Shown here piece after piece: positions 43,607 through 51,484 of a DNA stretch of 64,000 bases; the stretch's first letter is position 1, and each line of letters begins with the position of its first letter. This stretch comes from CALBZH01 sp964538515 (GTDB taxonomy: Bacteria > Desulfobacterota > Syntrophobacteria > Syntrophobacterales > Syntrophobacteraceae): NCBI GenBank assembly GCA_964538515.1, contig CAZIEW010000003.1, forward strand, positions 1 to 64,000. Direction: 5' to 3'. Under the pieces are notes generated by a model. That model was not told the origin of the DNA, did not search any database, and saw only the letters and a program-made list of their open reading frames with translations. A program made the position numbers and the translations under genes.

Positions 43607-44026
43607 ATGAGTACTGAGAGAAAGGTGAGGATTCTGATTGCCAAGCCAGGGCTGGATGGACACGACCGTGGGGCCCGCGTGATCGCAAGAGCGTTCAGGG
43701 ATGCGGGGTTCGAGGTGGTTTACACGGGGTGCCACCAGACGCCGGAGCAGATTGTGCAGACCGCCGTTCAAGAAGACGTGGACATGATCGGGCTCAGCAT
43801 CCTGTCCGGGGCTCACACGTACTCCTTCCCCCGGGTGATGGAGCTTCTCAAGGAGCATAACGCTGAGGATATCACGGTAGTGGGCGGAGGCATCTTTCCC
43901 CTGGAGGATATCCCAAAGCTCAAGGCCGTAGGCATCAAGGAGATCTTCGAGCCCGGTGCCAAGCTTCTCGACATCACGGAATGGGTTCGGGCGAACGTGA
44001 AGCCTCGGAAGGGATTGGCGGCCTGA
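43607..44026 (+). CDS. B12-binding small subunit of the acyl-CoA mutase
   Basis: About 139 residues from the ATG at 43607, since an ATG three codons earlier abuts AAAGGAG with no spacer. It is the cobalamin-binding Rossmann domain: PGLDGHDRGARVIA, where H19 (in LDGHDRG) is the lower axial ligand of cobalt, then GLSILSGAHTYSFPRV and TVVGGGIFPLEDI. The size equals IcmB/HcmB-type subunits. It lies 51 bp after the large subunit gene and 24 bp before the MeaB-type gene in one operon. Confidence 0.92.
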   Translation: MSTERKVRILIAKPGLDGHDRGARVIARAFRDAGFEVVYTGCHQTPEQIVQTAVQEDVDMIGLSILSGAHTYSFPRVMELLKEHNAEDITVVGGGIFPLEDIPKLKAVGIKEIFEPGAKLLDITEWVRANVKPRKGLAA

Positions 44027-44050
44027 CGCCTGACACACTGGATTGGATGA

Positions 44051-45013
44051 ATGATGGGTATCGTCGATCAAATTCTTGCAGGTGATGTGCGGGCTACCGC
44101 GAGGCTGCTTCGCGATATCGATGACCAGATCCCGACGACACACGAGCTTCTGAGGGAGCTCTATCCCCACACGGGGAAGGCATACGTGATCGGCTTCACC
44201 GGCTCACCGGGGGTCGGGAAGAGCTCCCTGGTGGATCAGCTGGCGCTGCGTTACAGGAAAGACGGACTCACGGTCGGAATCCTGGCGGTGGATCCAACCA
44301 GCCCCTTCAGCGGGGGAGCGATTCTTGGCGACCGCATCCGGATGCAGCGGCACTTCCTTGATCCTGGCGTTTTCATCCGAAGCCTGGCCACGCGGGGGCA
44401 CTTTGGTGGGCTTACGCGGTCGACCAACGACATGATCAACGTGCTGGACGCGATGGGGAAGGACATCATCCTGGTCGAGACGGTTGGAGTCGGCCAGGAC
44501 GAAGTGGAGATTGCCCATAGCGCGCACACGACCGTTCTGGTGACCATTCCTGGGATGGGCGATGAGATCCAGGCTATCAAGGCCGGCATCATGGAGATCG
44601 GGTGCGTGTTCGTGGTCAACAAGGCGGACCGGGAAGGCTCCCGCAAGACCGTGCGGGAACTGCGGACGCTTATCGAGCTTGGGCTAAGGCGGAAAGAGGA
44701 TGGAGATGTGTGGGAGCCGCTGATTGTTGAGACGGAGGCGATCAAGGGGCGAGGAATCGAGGAGCTGTATCAAGCCATCGAGAAGCATCGCACCTATCTC
44801 ACTGCCAATGACAAAGGACAGTTGGATGAGGCCCTGAGAAAACGAGCGCGAAACCAGATCGTGGAAGCTCTGCGCGACGAAGCGCTGCGAACCTTGCTGC
44901 AACGGATGGAAGCAAGCGGGATTTCCCTGGAAGCGCTTGTGGAGAAGGTGAAGAGTCGAGAGGCCGACCCCTACACACTCGTACAGGACGTCCTCTCGCA
45001 GGAGCTGCGCTAG
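44051..45013 (+). CDS. MeaB/ArgK-type G-protein chaperone of the mutase
   Basis: 320 residues. P-loop GSPGVGKS (51-58), switch and base-specificity elements LVETVGVGQDEVEIAHSAH and FVVNKADREG, and the family-typical ILAVDPTSPFSGGAILGDRI. These GTPases load adenosylcobalamin onto acyl-CoA mutases and release damaged cofactor. It is the last of three mutase genes; its close position (24 bp) to the small subunit supports that pairing. A terminator lies inside the opposing gene beyond its stop. Confidence 0.94.
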   Translation: MMGIVDQILAGDVRATARLLRDIDDQIPTTHELLRELYPHTGKAYVIGFTGSPGVGKSSLVDQLALRYRKDGLTVGILAVDPTSPFSGGAILGDRIRMQRHFLDPGVFIRSLATRGHFGGLTRSTNDMINVLDAMGKDIILVETVGVGQDEVEIAHSAHTTVLVTIPGMGDEIQAIKAGIMEIGCVFVVNKADREGSRKTVRELRTLIELGLRRKEDGDVWEPLIVETEAIKGRGIEELYQAIEKHRTYLTANDKGQLDEALRKRARNQIVEALRDEALRTLLQRMEASGISLEALVEKVKSREADPYTLVQDVLSQELR

Positions 45014-45025
45014 CAAACAGTAGAC

Positions 45026-45893
45026 TCAGAGCAGGCGCAGGAGCGTCTCGTAAGCCTCTGTAAGCTCAAGAAACGCATCATGACGCCCACCCCCGTCGGG
45101 GTGGGCGTCTTTTGCTTTCCGTCGATAGAGTCGCCGCAAATCCTCCTCCTTCATGAGCTTGAGCTCCTCCTCGGTGATCTCGAATCGGGCGAGGGCCTCT
45201 CCGGTTGAAACCCCAGTGACGGGAGACGCGGAAGTCGCTCCGGTCCGCCTGTTGCGAAAAAACTGACTGAAGTCAGCATATTCCATGTGTGCGGCTGGGG
45301 AGGCGTCGAAATACAGGATGACGTAGCGCTTCAAATAGTCGTGGAGTGTGTCCGGAGCTCGGTCGTCCACGCCTAGGAAAAAGCGCTTGTCCTGATTGAG
45401 CGCGCACACCTCATCCAGGAAGCATTGGTCGACCTTTTCTGGATCCAGGGCGAGNNNNNNNNNNNNNNNNNNNNNNNNNNNNNNNNNNNNNNNNNNNNNN
45501 NNNNNNNNNNNNNNNNNNNNNNNNNNNNNNNNNNNNNNNNNNNNNNNNNNNNNNCTGCCTCGGGGCGCGGCGCGAGAATTGGCGGAGAAGCCGCTGGATA
45601 TGGTGCGGCAAAAAGGAAAAAAAGGCTTCCTCCAGCTGTTCTTCAGTGTACTCAGCTCCCGTCGCTCGTAATCGTTCGTCGAAAGACGGCTCGAAGTAAA
45701 AGCCGTTTCCGCCCGGGTAAACAATAACGACGGAAGGATCCGGTCCCAGGTCCAGGAGGTCCCGATGGTGCCACTGTCCATCTGAGAGAATAGATTCGCG
45801 GAGGACAAAGCGATGGTCGGAGCCAGTCTGAAGGCGGCGCAAATACACGGTGACTCCAAAAAAGGTGAAAAGAAGGTGCCGTTTCGGAAACAT
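45026..45893 (-). CDS. C-terminal J-domain protein interrupted by an assembly gap
   Basis: Two open frames on the minus strand, on either side of 100 Ns, belong to one gene. The upstream part begins MFPKRHLLFTFFGVTVYLRR and goes on to LRRLQTGSDHRF, then SFDERLRATGAEYTEEQL. The downstream part (from LALDPEKVDQCFLDEVC) ends with a J-domain-like block, RRLYRRKAKDAHPDGGGRHD, with the essential H-P-D, and a final helix AFLELTEAYETLLRLL. The frames do not match across the N run because its length is nominal. It would be a DnaJ-like co-chaperone with the J domain at the C-terminus. The middle is unknown. Confidence 0.72.
45082..45113 (+). terminator. Intrinsic terminator of the mutase operon, inside the opposing gene
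   Basis: GACGCCCACCCC (45082-45093) and GGGGTGGGCGTC (45098-45109) form a perfect 12-bp stem with the loop CGTC, followed by TTTT. On the plus strand it is a textbook terminator about 70 bp after the MeaB-type gene. The same DNA encodes the H-P-D-G-G-G codons of the J domain on the minus strand. Confidence 0.75.
45455..45554. other. Assembly gap (100 N)
   Basis: Exactly 100 undetermined bases, the conventional placeholder for a gap of unknown length. It lies inside the J-domain gene and means that left and right parts were joined by scaffolding, not by read sequence. Confidence 0.95.
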
Positions 45894-46055
45894 ACCTCTC
45901 ACAAGCGACGTTTGTGGCCCCGTCTTCAACGCTCAATAGCCTCTTCCGGCGGGGAAGACAATACCGTTTGGAATCGAGTCGTCATTGAAGGACTTCGGAC
46001 AATGAGGGGTCGGAGGATGGAGTGGAGCAGGCGCAGTGGTGTGTCTCGGGCGGAT

Positions 46056-46091
46056 GAAAAAAAGAAAGGCCCGGGAGTAACCTCCCGGGCC
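46056..46091 (-). terminator. Terminator of the porin gene
   Basis: GGCCCGGGAG (46068-46077) and CTCCCGGGCC (46082-46091) with loop TAAC. On the minus strand the stem is followed by a run of T (from the A-rich 46057-46067). It lies about 45 bp past the porin stop. Confidence 0.85.
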
Positions 46092-46134
46092 CAAATCCTA
46101 GTGCTGAGCTATTCCAGGGCGCGTTCAGGAATGA

Positions 46135-47763
46135 CTAGAACGTCCACTGAAGACGAGCACCAAGCTCAAGGGCATCCTGATCATCGGGACTCAGGCTGTA
46201 AGCCTCGCCGGAAAGCAGGTACGCACCGACCAGGTCGAGCATGAGGCCGTCAACGATCTTCTGGCTGATGACCAAGTCAAACTCATGACCAATTTCGCTG
46301 CCGAAGGTCAGATCCTTGTTGGTCAGGTTCTGAGCGCCGAAGTACTGGTTGAGGAAATCCTGCTGATTCACGAAGTCGCCCGGGCGCTTCGGACCGCTCA
46401 CGACATCCTCGGCCGTGCCAAAGTACCAGTACGAGAACGAGATCTTGGTGGTGGGCAGAGCCTGCCAGGCAGCACCGGCCGTGATCGTCCACAGGTTGGA
46501 CGGCATGCCGTAGCCGTGCCACTGAAGATCCTCGTGCGAAGGTGCCACGTTGTCGAGGATGCCGCCGCCGATGATTTCCGAGAAGTACTTGGTGGTGTCA
46601 AGCGCGTAGGTGAAAGCGTGCATGTCGCCGGTCTTCTTGTACTGACCGACGCCGTTCACCTTGAAGCTGTCCTCGATGTCCTGGGAGCCCGTGGTGTAGA
46701 AGCCACCCAGATTCAGGGTGAAGGGACCGCAGTAATAATTGACACCGGCGTCCACCATCCAGCCCAGGTAGTCAAAATCCCGGTTCATGTGATTGAGGAT
46801 ACGACCCGTGTTGTCAGCGTTGAAAGCGACAAAATTCGCGTACCCGAAGTTCTTGATGAAGGTCAGGTAAGCGGCCAGATTTTCCGTCTTGTAGCGCACG
46901 TCAAAGCCAAGGTTGTACAGTTGGTTGTCTGACGTCATGTAGCGGTTAAACCCACCCCCCGCATTGGCAAGATACCTGCGGAAGTAGTTGTTGGGGGTCG
47001 TAATGTCGATGGGGGCGATGGACCCATGCCCATGCTTCGTGGCATCTTGAACGGTAACCGCCGGCAGGCCGTTGACCGCATCGATCGGCGACGTGATCAG
47101 CGTCTGCGGATCCGCGCTGGCATTGTTGTCTTGAGCCCACTGAGCCACGCCCACAACGCTTGCCGACCAAGGCCCACAGACGTAATCAACCACCACAAAC
47201 AGGTCGTCGATGTTGTCCTTCTCTTGGAAGACATCATCGTTGCGCCCAGCGATGTAACCGATGCTGGCCTTGAGGCTGTCGTTGAACTTGAAAGTGAGAT
47301 TGGCGGACGAAAAATCGTCATCGATCATCCAGGAGTTCAGAAGGTTGATGCCCTGGATGCCCACTTTCGCATTGATGGGGATGGCGCCGTTGGGGATGTT
47401 GAAGTCGAGGTAGGAGTTCTTAACGACCACATCACCGCGGTCGGCACCGACTCGGCCGGAGGTCGAGCTGTTGCCCCAGATTTCGTTCCATTCCAACCTG
47501 TTGACGAACTTGAGGTTCTCACTCGCTGTGAAAATGAAGTACAGCCTCGTGCGTTGATCGAAACGATTGAGGCTTTCTTCAGTCCAGTCGATGGCGCCGC
47601 TGGTGGCCAAAGCTCCGTTGCCATAGCCGTAAGCAAAATCGTTCTGCGAAATGACACGGGCGCGGAACAAGCCGCCATAGCTGAACTCCACCTTGGCGGA
47701 AGCCGGCACGGCGATGGCCACCATCGCCAGCACCGCAATTGCAACCACGAAATACTTTTTCAT
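46135..47763 (-). CDS. Outer-membrane porin
   Basis: 542 residues from the ATG at 47763 (AGGAGG upstream). A clear signal peptide (MKKYFVVAIAVLAMVAIAVP, cleavage after ASA) precedes alternating short strands typical of a beta-barrel. It begins VEFSYGGLFRARVISQNDFA and ends with an aromatic residue in LGARLQWTF, as expected for insertion by the Bam complex. Many strands contain aromatic girdle residues, and several loops are Asn/Asp-rich. No specific substrate can be named. It is a single gene with its own terminator; the dyad TTTACA-CT-TGTAAA (47889-47902) lies in the gap upstream. Confidence 0.85.
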   Translation of the reverse strand: MKKYFVVAIAVLAMVAIAVPASAKVEFSYGGLFRARVISQNDFAYGYGNGALATSGAIDWTEESLNRFDQRTRLYFIFTASENLKFVNRLEWNEIWGNSSTSGRVGADRGDVVVKNSYLDFNIPNGAIPINAKVGIQGINLLNSWMIDDDFSSANLTFKFNDSLKASIGYIAGRNDDVFQEKDNIDDLFVVVDYVCGPWSASVVGVAQWAQDNNASADPQTLITSPIDAVNGLPAVTVQDATKHGHGSIAPIDITTPNNYFRRYLANAGGGFNRYMTSDNQLYNLGFDVRYKTENLAAYLTFIKNFGYANFVAFNADNTGRILNHMNRDFDYLGWMVDAGVNYYCGPFTLNLGGFYTTGSQDIEDSFKVNGVGQYKKTGDMHAFTYALDTTKYFSEIIGGGILDNVAPSHEDLQWHGYGMPSNLWTITAGAAWQALPTTKISFSYWYFGTAEDVVSGPKRPGDFVNQQDFLNQYFGAQNLTNKDLTFGSEIGHEFDLVISQKIVDGLMLDLVGAYLLSGEAYSLSPDDQDALELGARLQWTF

Positions 47764-48171
47764 CTCTTTCCTCCTCATCAGCTAACCAATCGGTGACTCT
47801 TTCCTATGATTTGATCGTTTGCCCCTATGACTTGCACCTGGTCTGACCACCTCCTTTCAGAATTCTGACGGTTAACGGATAAGCCCCTTTTACACTTGTA
47901 AAGCTGTCTACATCAGCCTCCGAGATCGAGTCAAGAAAAAAGTGAACGAAACGACTTCAGATTGGAGTTCCCAAATCTCGACGAGATGGGGTATGGTTGC
48001 CGTGCCCGCGGTGAGAATGAGAGCAGGAGCAGGGGCTCAGCGAATGACGCGCTCCGGCGTCATGGATGGGGCCATGCCGTTGTGCTCGCTCAACTCGCGG
48101 TACTTCGGTTGTCTCTTAGTCAAGGATCAACCAGCCAGAGCAACTTGCATCTCAGGAGGAATCATAGTCCC
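47764..48171. promoter_or_regulatory. Divergent promoter region of the porin and the secreted repeat protein
   Basis: About 400 bp without a convincing gene. A perfect dyad TTTACACTTGTAAA lies at 47889-47902. On the minus strand TTGACT at about 47928-47933 and TAGACA (18 bases away) could be a sigma-70 promoter for the porin. The plus-strand gene has AGGAGG about 11 bases before its ATG. Confidence 0.4.
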
Positions 48172-49986
48172 ATGAAGGCAAATCCCATCAAGTGTTTTCT
48201 CATTGTTTTCTCGTTTGTTCTCGTTTTTGGCGGCATTCCCGCCTCTTGGGTCTGGGCGGCAGAGGCCGGACCTGCACGGGTCGCCGTTCTGCCTTTTAAT
48301 ATGCACACACCGAGCCAGCTTCATTATCTCCAGGACGGTATTCGCGACATGCTGACTTCCAGATTGTCGGCGCAAGGCAAAGTCCAGGTCCTGGACGCTG
48401 CGAGCGTTCAGCAGGCCTTGGGGACCGTGAAAGGAGACATTGCAGCCGCGGATGCCATGCGTGTGGGCAAGGCGCTGCGCGCCGACTATGTGCTCTACGG
48501 CAGCGCAACGTCACTCGGACAGGCCATCAGCATCGACGCAAAGATGGCTCCCGTGGCCGGCGACAAGGAGCCCTTGAGCCTGTACGCGCAGACGAAGGGC
48601 TTGGACGATGTGATCCCGAAGATCAATCAATTCGCCCTGGAGATCAATCAGAAGGTATTCGGTAGAGCCGGAGACAGCAAGGCGGCGAGTGCGGATGAAG
48701 AAGCCATGACCAATCGCAATCCCGAGCTGCTGTTGCCGGGTACTGCCATGGCGAACAAAGACCGGATTTCATACATCAACCCCAACTTTGTGGAGATCAC
48801 CCCCGAAGCGGCTTTGAGGCAAGGCGGCGTGTGGCGGAGCCAGACATTCAATGGCGGTATGGTTGGAATGGATATCGGGGATGTCGACGGGGACGGCAAA
48901 TTGGAAATGGTCACCGTGGCTCAGGAGAAAGTGACGGTTTTCCGTCGGGAGTCCAACGGGCTGAGGGTGATCGGCTCTTACACGGGCAGTGCGACGGACA
49001 ACTTCATTTGGGTCACCCTGGTGGATACCAACCGGGATCGCGTGCCGGAAATTTATGTCGTGAATTTGAAGAAGAAAAACAGGGTCGGTGCACAACGAAG
49101 TGAGGAGATGCTGGGGGATCGTGGCTTTACCGAGGATGTCTCCACCATGTGCCTGTCGCTCAGCAGCGGCACGCTGCAGCCGGTTGGAAAGCCGGTTCCC
49201 TATTTCGTGAATGGGGTGGAATTCCCTGGGCGAGGAAAGGTGCTGCTTGGGCAAAAGAAGGGGCCCCCGACGGAGGGGCCGTTCATGTCTGAGATTGTGG
49301 AGATGCAGTTGATTGGGAGCCAGATAACGCCCGGTACGACTGTGCTGCTGCCGAGTCGTTGCAACGTTTTCAACTTCGCCGTGGCGGACATCAACAATGA
49401 CCGTGCCAACGAATACCTGGTGATCGACCGGTCCAACGCGCTTCTGGTTCTGAGCAATTCCGGTGAGCAATTGTGGAAGAGCGAGAACATTTTTTGCGCA
49501 ACGACCAATGCGTTCGAGGGGAAAGTCATCGATCGGCGTTACAATCATGTCGAAAATTATGCCATTCCCTGCCCAATTCTGATCACCGATCTCAACAAGG
49601 ATGGGATCCCCGAGATCGTCCTCAACCGGAACACGGACACGACGGCATTGCTGATGCCGCAAGGGATGCAATATTGGGACAGGGGAGAGATCGTGTCCCT
49701 CTCCTGGGACCAGGCGAGCCTGGTGGAGAACTGGAAGACCAAAGAGCTGAGCGGAATGGTCACCAGTCTACGCGTCGCGGACTTGAGCAACGACGGAACG
49801 CCCGAGCTGGTGGTCAGCCTGGTTCTCGCAAAGGATTTGCTTAAGTTGTGGGAGTCCAAAAGCACGATTTTAAGCTATGACCTGAATGTCGGGCAGTCAA
49901 AAGGGGATGCGAGAGCTTCGATGAAGGAAGAAGCCGGGGAAGAGGTCAAGAAAGAGACCAAAAGAGAGACCAAGAAAAAGAAGTAA
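48172..49986 (+). CDS. Secreted protein with TolB-like N-domain and VCBS/FG-GAP repeats
   Basis: 604 residues from the ATG at 48172; a longer frame upstream lacks a signal peptide and is ignored. The signal peptide ends near WVWAAEA. Residues 35-155 resemble the nucleotide- or peptide-binding fold of TolB/CsgG/FlgO-like periplasmic proteins (ARVAVLPFNMHTPSQLHYLQ, SAQGKVQVLDAASVQQAL). The rest contains Asp-rich blades of a beta-propeller, for example GMDIGDVDGDGKLEMV, LITDLNKDGIPEIVL and VADLSNDGTPELVV, all calcium-binding VCBS/FG-GAP-type. The last 25 residues are strongly basic (EVKKETKRETKKKK). It may sit in the periplasm or outer membrane. Function unknown. It stands beside the porin but is transcribed away from it. 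Confidence 0.75.
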   Translation: MKANPIKCFLIVFSFVLVFGGIPASWVWAAEAGPARVAVLPFNMHTPSQLHYLQDGIRDMLTSRLSAQGKVQVLDAASVQQALGTVKGDIAAADAMRVGKALRADYVLYGSATSLGQAISIDAKMAPVAGDKEPLSLYAQTKGLDDVIPKINQFALEINQKVFGRAGDSKAASADEEAMTNRNPELLLPGTAMANKDRISYINPNFVEITPEAALRQGGVWRSQTFNGGMVGMDIGDVDGDGKLEMVTVAQEKVTVFRRESNGLRVIGSYTGSATDNFIWVTLVDTNRDRVPEIYVVNLKKKNRVGAQRSEEMLGDRGFTEDVSTMCLSLSSGTLQPVGKPVPYFVNGVEFPGRGKVLLGQKKGPPTEGPFMSEIVEMQLIGSQITPGTTVLLPSRCNVFNFAVADINNDRANEYLVIDRSNALLVLSNSGEQLWKSENIFCATTNAFEGKVIDRRYNHVENYAIPCPILITDLNKDGIPEIVLNRNTDTTALLMPQGMQYWDRGEIVSLSWDQASLVENWKTKELSGMVTSLRVADLSNDGTPELVVSLVLAKDLLKLWESKSTILSYDLNVGQSKGDARASMKEEAGEEVKKETKRETKKKK

Positions 49987-50003
49987 TACAAAAAGCCCAC
50001 GGC

Positions 50004-50042
50004 TGCCATTCCCGCATGGTTTGATGCATTGCGGGAATGGCA
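50004..50042. repeat. 13-bp perfect hairpin after the VCBS-protein gene
   Basis: TGCCATTCCCGCA (50004-50016) and TGCGGGAATGGCA (50030-50042) with a 13-base loop, starting 18 bp after the stop codon. No U-run follows, so it is a 3'-end hairpin or a REP-like sequence rather than a complete terminator. Confidence 0.6.
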
Positions 50043-50082
50043 AGCCGGACTGCCAGGGATAGAGCAACTTCTACGAACGAGT

Positions 50083-50183
50083 GCTCCGTCAGCTTTCTTC
50101 TGCAGGGTACGCCCCCCTTTGATTCCCTCCTCGAGGGGATTGAGGGGGTGTTCTCTTGCTCGGTAAAACTTCTTTGACCGAGC
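50083..50183. repeat. Terminal-inverted-repeat element, copy 1
   Basis: About 101 bp bounded by GCTCCGTCA and (T)TTGACCGAGC, with an inner palindrome centred on CCTCGAGG (GGTACGCCCCCCTTT at one side, GAGGGGGTGTTC at the other). It is nearly identical to 60599-60698, which has perfect 10-bp ends. Not coding. It appears to be a small mobile or REP-type element. Confidence 0.8.
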
Positions 50184-50207
50184 CACTAGGCCATTCGTGG
50201 CCGGTGC

Positions 50208-50618
50208 CTAAAGCTCGTAATCGCCGTCCATATCCAGGATGTACTCCCGGTCGCGATCGCCTGCGCGGACGGTGAAGGTCCCGTTGCCCTTGATCGTGGA
50301 CAGCTTGCCCATGCCCTTGTAAATCTTCCACGTTCCCGTGGTGAGCTTGGTGCTCATATCGCGATTGCCTTCGTATACACTGCAGATCGACCCTTCCTGG
50401 AAATTGGTGATCGCATAGCCTTTCATATAGCCGGCCCCGCGGGTCCTGTCGTGGAACGTCACGCTGCGTCGGGAAACGAACTGACCGGCGATCCCCACCT
50501 GATACTCCAGCGGCTCCCCTTCCATTTCCACCAACATGAGGGCGTGGTCGAACTCGTCATGGACGTAAAGCATTTCGCGGCGCGTCACCATGAGACGATA
50601 CGTTGCCTTTCTCTTCAT
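50208..50618 (-). CDS. Conserved-looking hypothetical protein
   Basis: 136 residues from the ATG at 50618, with AAAGGAGGATGGT upstream; the 38 codons before it are not supported. No signal peptide or membrane segment. The sequence is mostly beta-type, with MLVEMEGEPLEYQVGIAGQF, TTGTWKIYKGMGKLSTIKGN and a final REYILDMDGDYEL. I do not recognise a family. It lies opposite the biotin-transporter genes, sharing the gap that holds the BirA-like boxes. Function unknown; the strong ribosome site and codon pattern suggest a real gene. Confidence 0.6.
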   Translation of the reverse strand: MKRKATYRLMVTRREMLYVHDEFDHALMLVEMEGEPLEYQVGIAGQFVSRRSVTFHDRTRGAGYMKGYAITNFQEGSICSVYEGNRDMSTKLTTGTWKIYKGMGKLSTIKGNGTFTVRAGDRDREYILDMDGDYEL

Positions 50619-50755
50619 ACCATCCTCCTTTGATCGTGTCGGTGCCAAGGTTGCGTTGCCGTAGAAGCCTGAAGAAACGAGCCACCCGATAACGATGTGT
50701 CGAATTGAGCCCGTTTTTAGCACAGATTTCACGCAGAGGATATGGGAAAGTGTCC

Positions 50756-50827
50756 GTCAACCCACCGCCGTCAGTGTTGACAAGGGTCTCACGTTTCGTT
50801 AACCTCACGCCCGAGTGCTGTTGACAA
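50756..50827. promoter_or_regulatory. Two tandem BirA-like boxes upstream of bioY
   Basis: GTCAACC ... GTTGACAA (50756-50762 and 50776-50783) and GTTAACC ... GTTGACAA (50798-50804 and 50820-50827) are two inverted-repeat units of the BirA pattern (consensus TTGTAAACC-N14-16-GGTTTACAA). The second has 15 bases between AACC and GTTGACAA, closer to the consensus spacing. Both lie within 190 bp of the bioY start. BirA is the biotin-sensing repressor that controls biotin uptake genes in many bacteria; the call is by pattern only. Confidence 0.4.
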
Positions 50828-50938
50828 ACAGGTCCGACGGCACCTCGCCCCGAGTCGGGAAGGGGGATCCCTCCCGCTGCCTGCGCGCAAGCGGGAAGCT
50901 CCCAGAGGGGGACCATTTGCTGAAGGAGGTTTTTCCGG

Positions 50939-51484
50939 TTGCAGCCAGATGATTTGAGAATGAGCGTCTACGCCTCATTGATGGCGTCCCTCATTGCCGT
51001 GGGCGCGTATCTCATGGTGCCGCTGGGACCTGTTCCCGTGGTTCTGCAGAATCTTTTCGTCCTCCTCGCCGGATTGCTTCTGGGCGGTCGCTGGGGCTTG
51101 GTCAGCGTGGGGATCTACCTCCTGGTCGGCGGAATGGGGCTCCCGGTGTTCGCAGAGGGCAAAGGCGGGATTGCGCATCTTGTGGGACCTCGAGGCGGTT
51201 ACCTATTCGGCTTTGCAGCCGCGGCTTACATGGCCGGGATGCTGAGCGAGCGCGGCCGATCCAGGATCCGTGCCGACGTCGTCGCGGTGGTGATCGGAAC
51301 GCTCATGGTCTATGCCTGTGGGATTCCGTGGCTGAAGATGCAGACAGGCATGACCTGGCAGAAGGCCCTGACGGTCGGAATGATCCCCTTTCTCGTTCCG
51401 GATGCCGTCAAAGCTGTGGCCGCCGTCCTCCTGGCCAGGGCTCTTCGACCGTTGCTGAAGCGGAAGCTGGGGGTCGCGTCATGA
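50939..51484 (+). CDS. bioY: BioY biotin-binding transporter subunit
   Basis: 181 residues, the size of BioY S-components of ECF biotin transporters. About six membrane helices. The family blocks are LMASLIAVGAYLMVPLGPVP, VVLQNLFVLLAGLLLGGRWG and IAHLVGPRGGYLFGFA. The start is a TTG at 50939, nine bases after AAGGAGG; an ATG seven codons later is too far from the site. It binds biotin and inserts it through the BioM/BioN module. Its stop overlaps the bioM start (ATGA). Confidence 0.93.
   Translation: MQPDDLRMSVYASLMASLIAVGAYLMVPLGPVPVVLQNLFVLLAGLLLGGRWGLVSVGIYLLVGGMGLPVFAEGKGGIAHLVGPRGGYLFGFAAAAYMAGMLSERGRSRIRADVVAVVIGTLMVYACGIPWLKMQTGMTWQKALTVGMIPFLVPDAVKAVAAVLLARALRPLLKRKLGVAS

Noticed and set aside
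36993..45013. Alkane-activating (assA-type) gene cluster
   Set aside because: No glycyl radical enzyme or activating enzyme lies in the window. The idea survives only as an alternative substrate for the mutase.
50004..50183. CRISPR-like array
   Set aside because: Hairpin and element occur once each here, with no repeated spacer structure and no cas genes.
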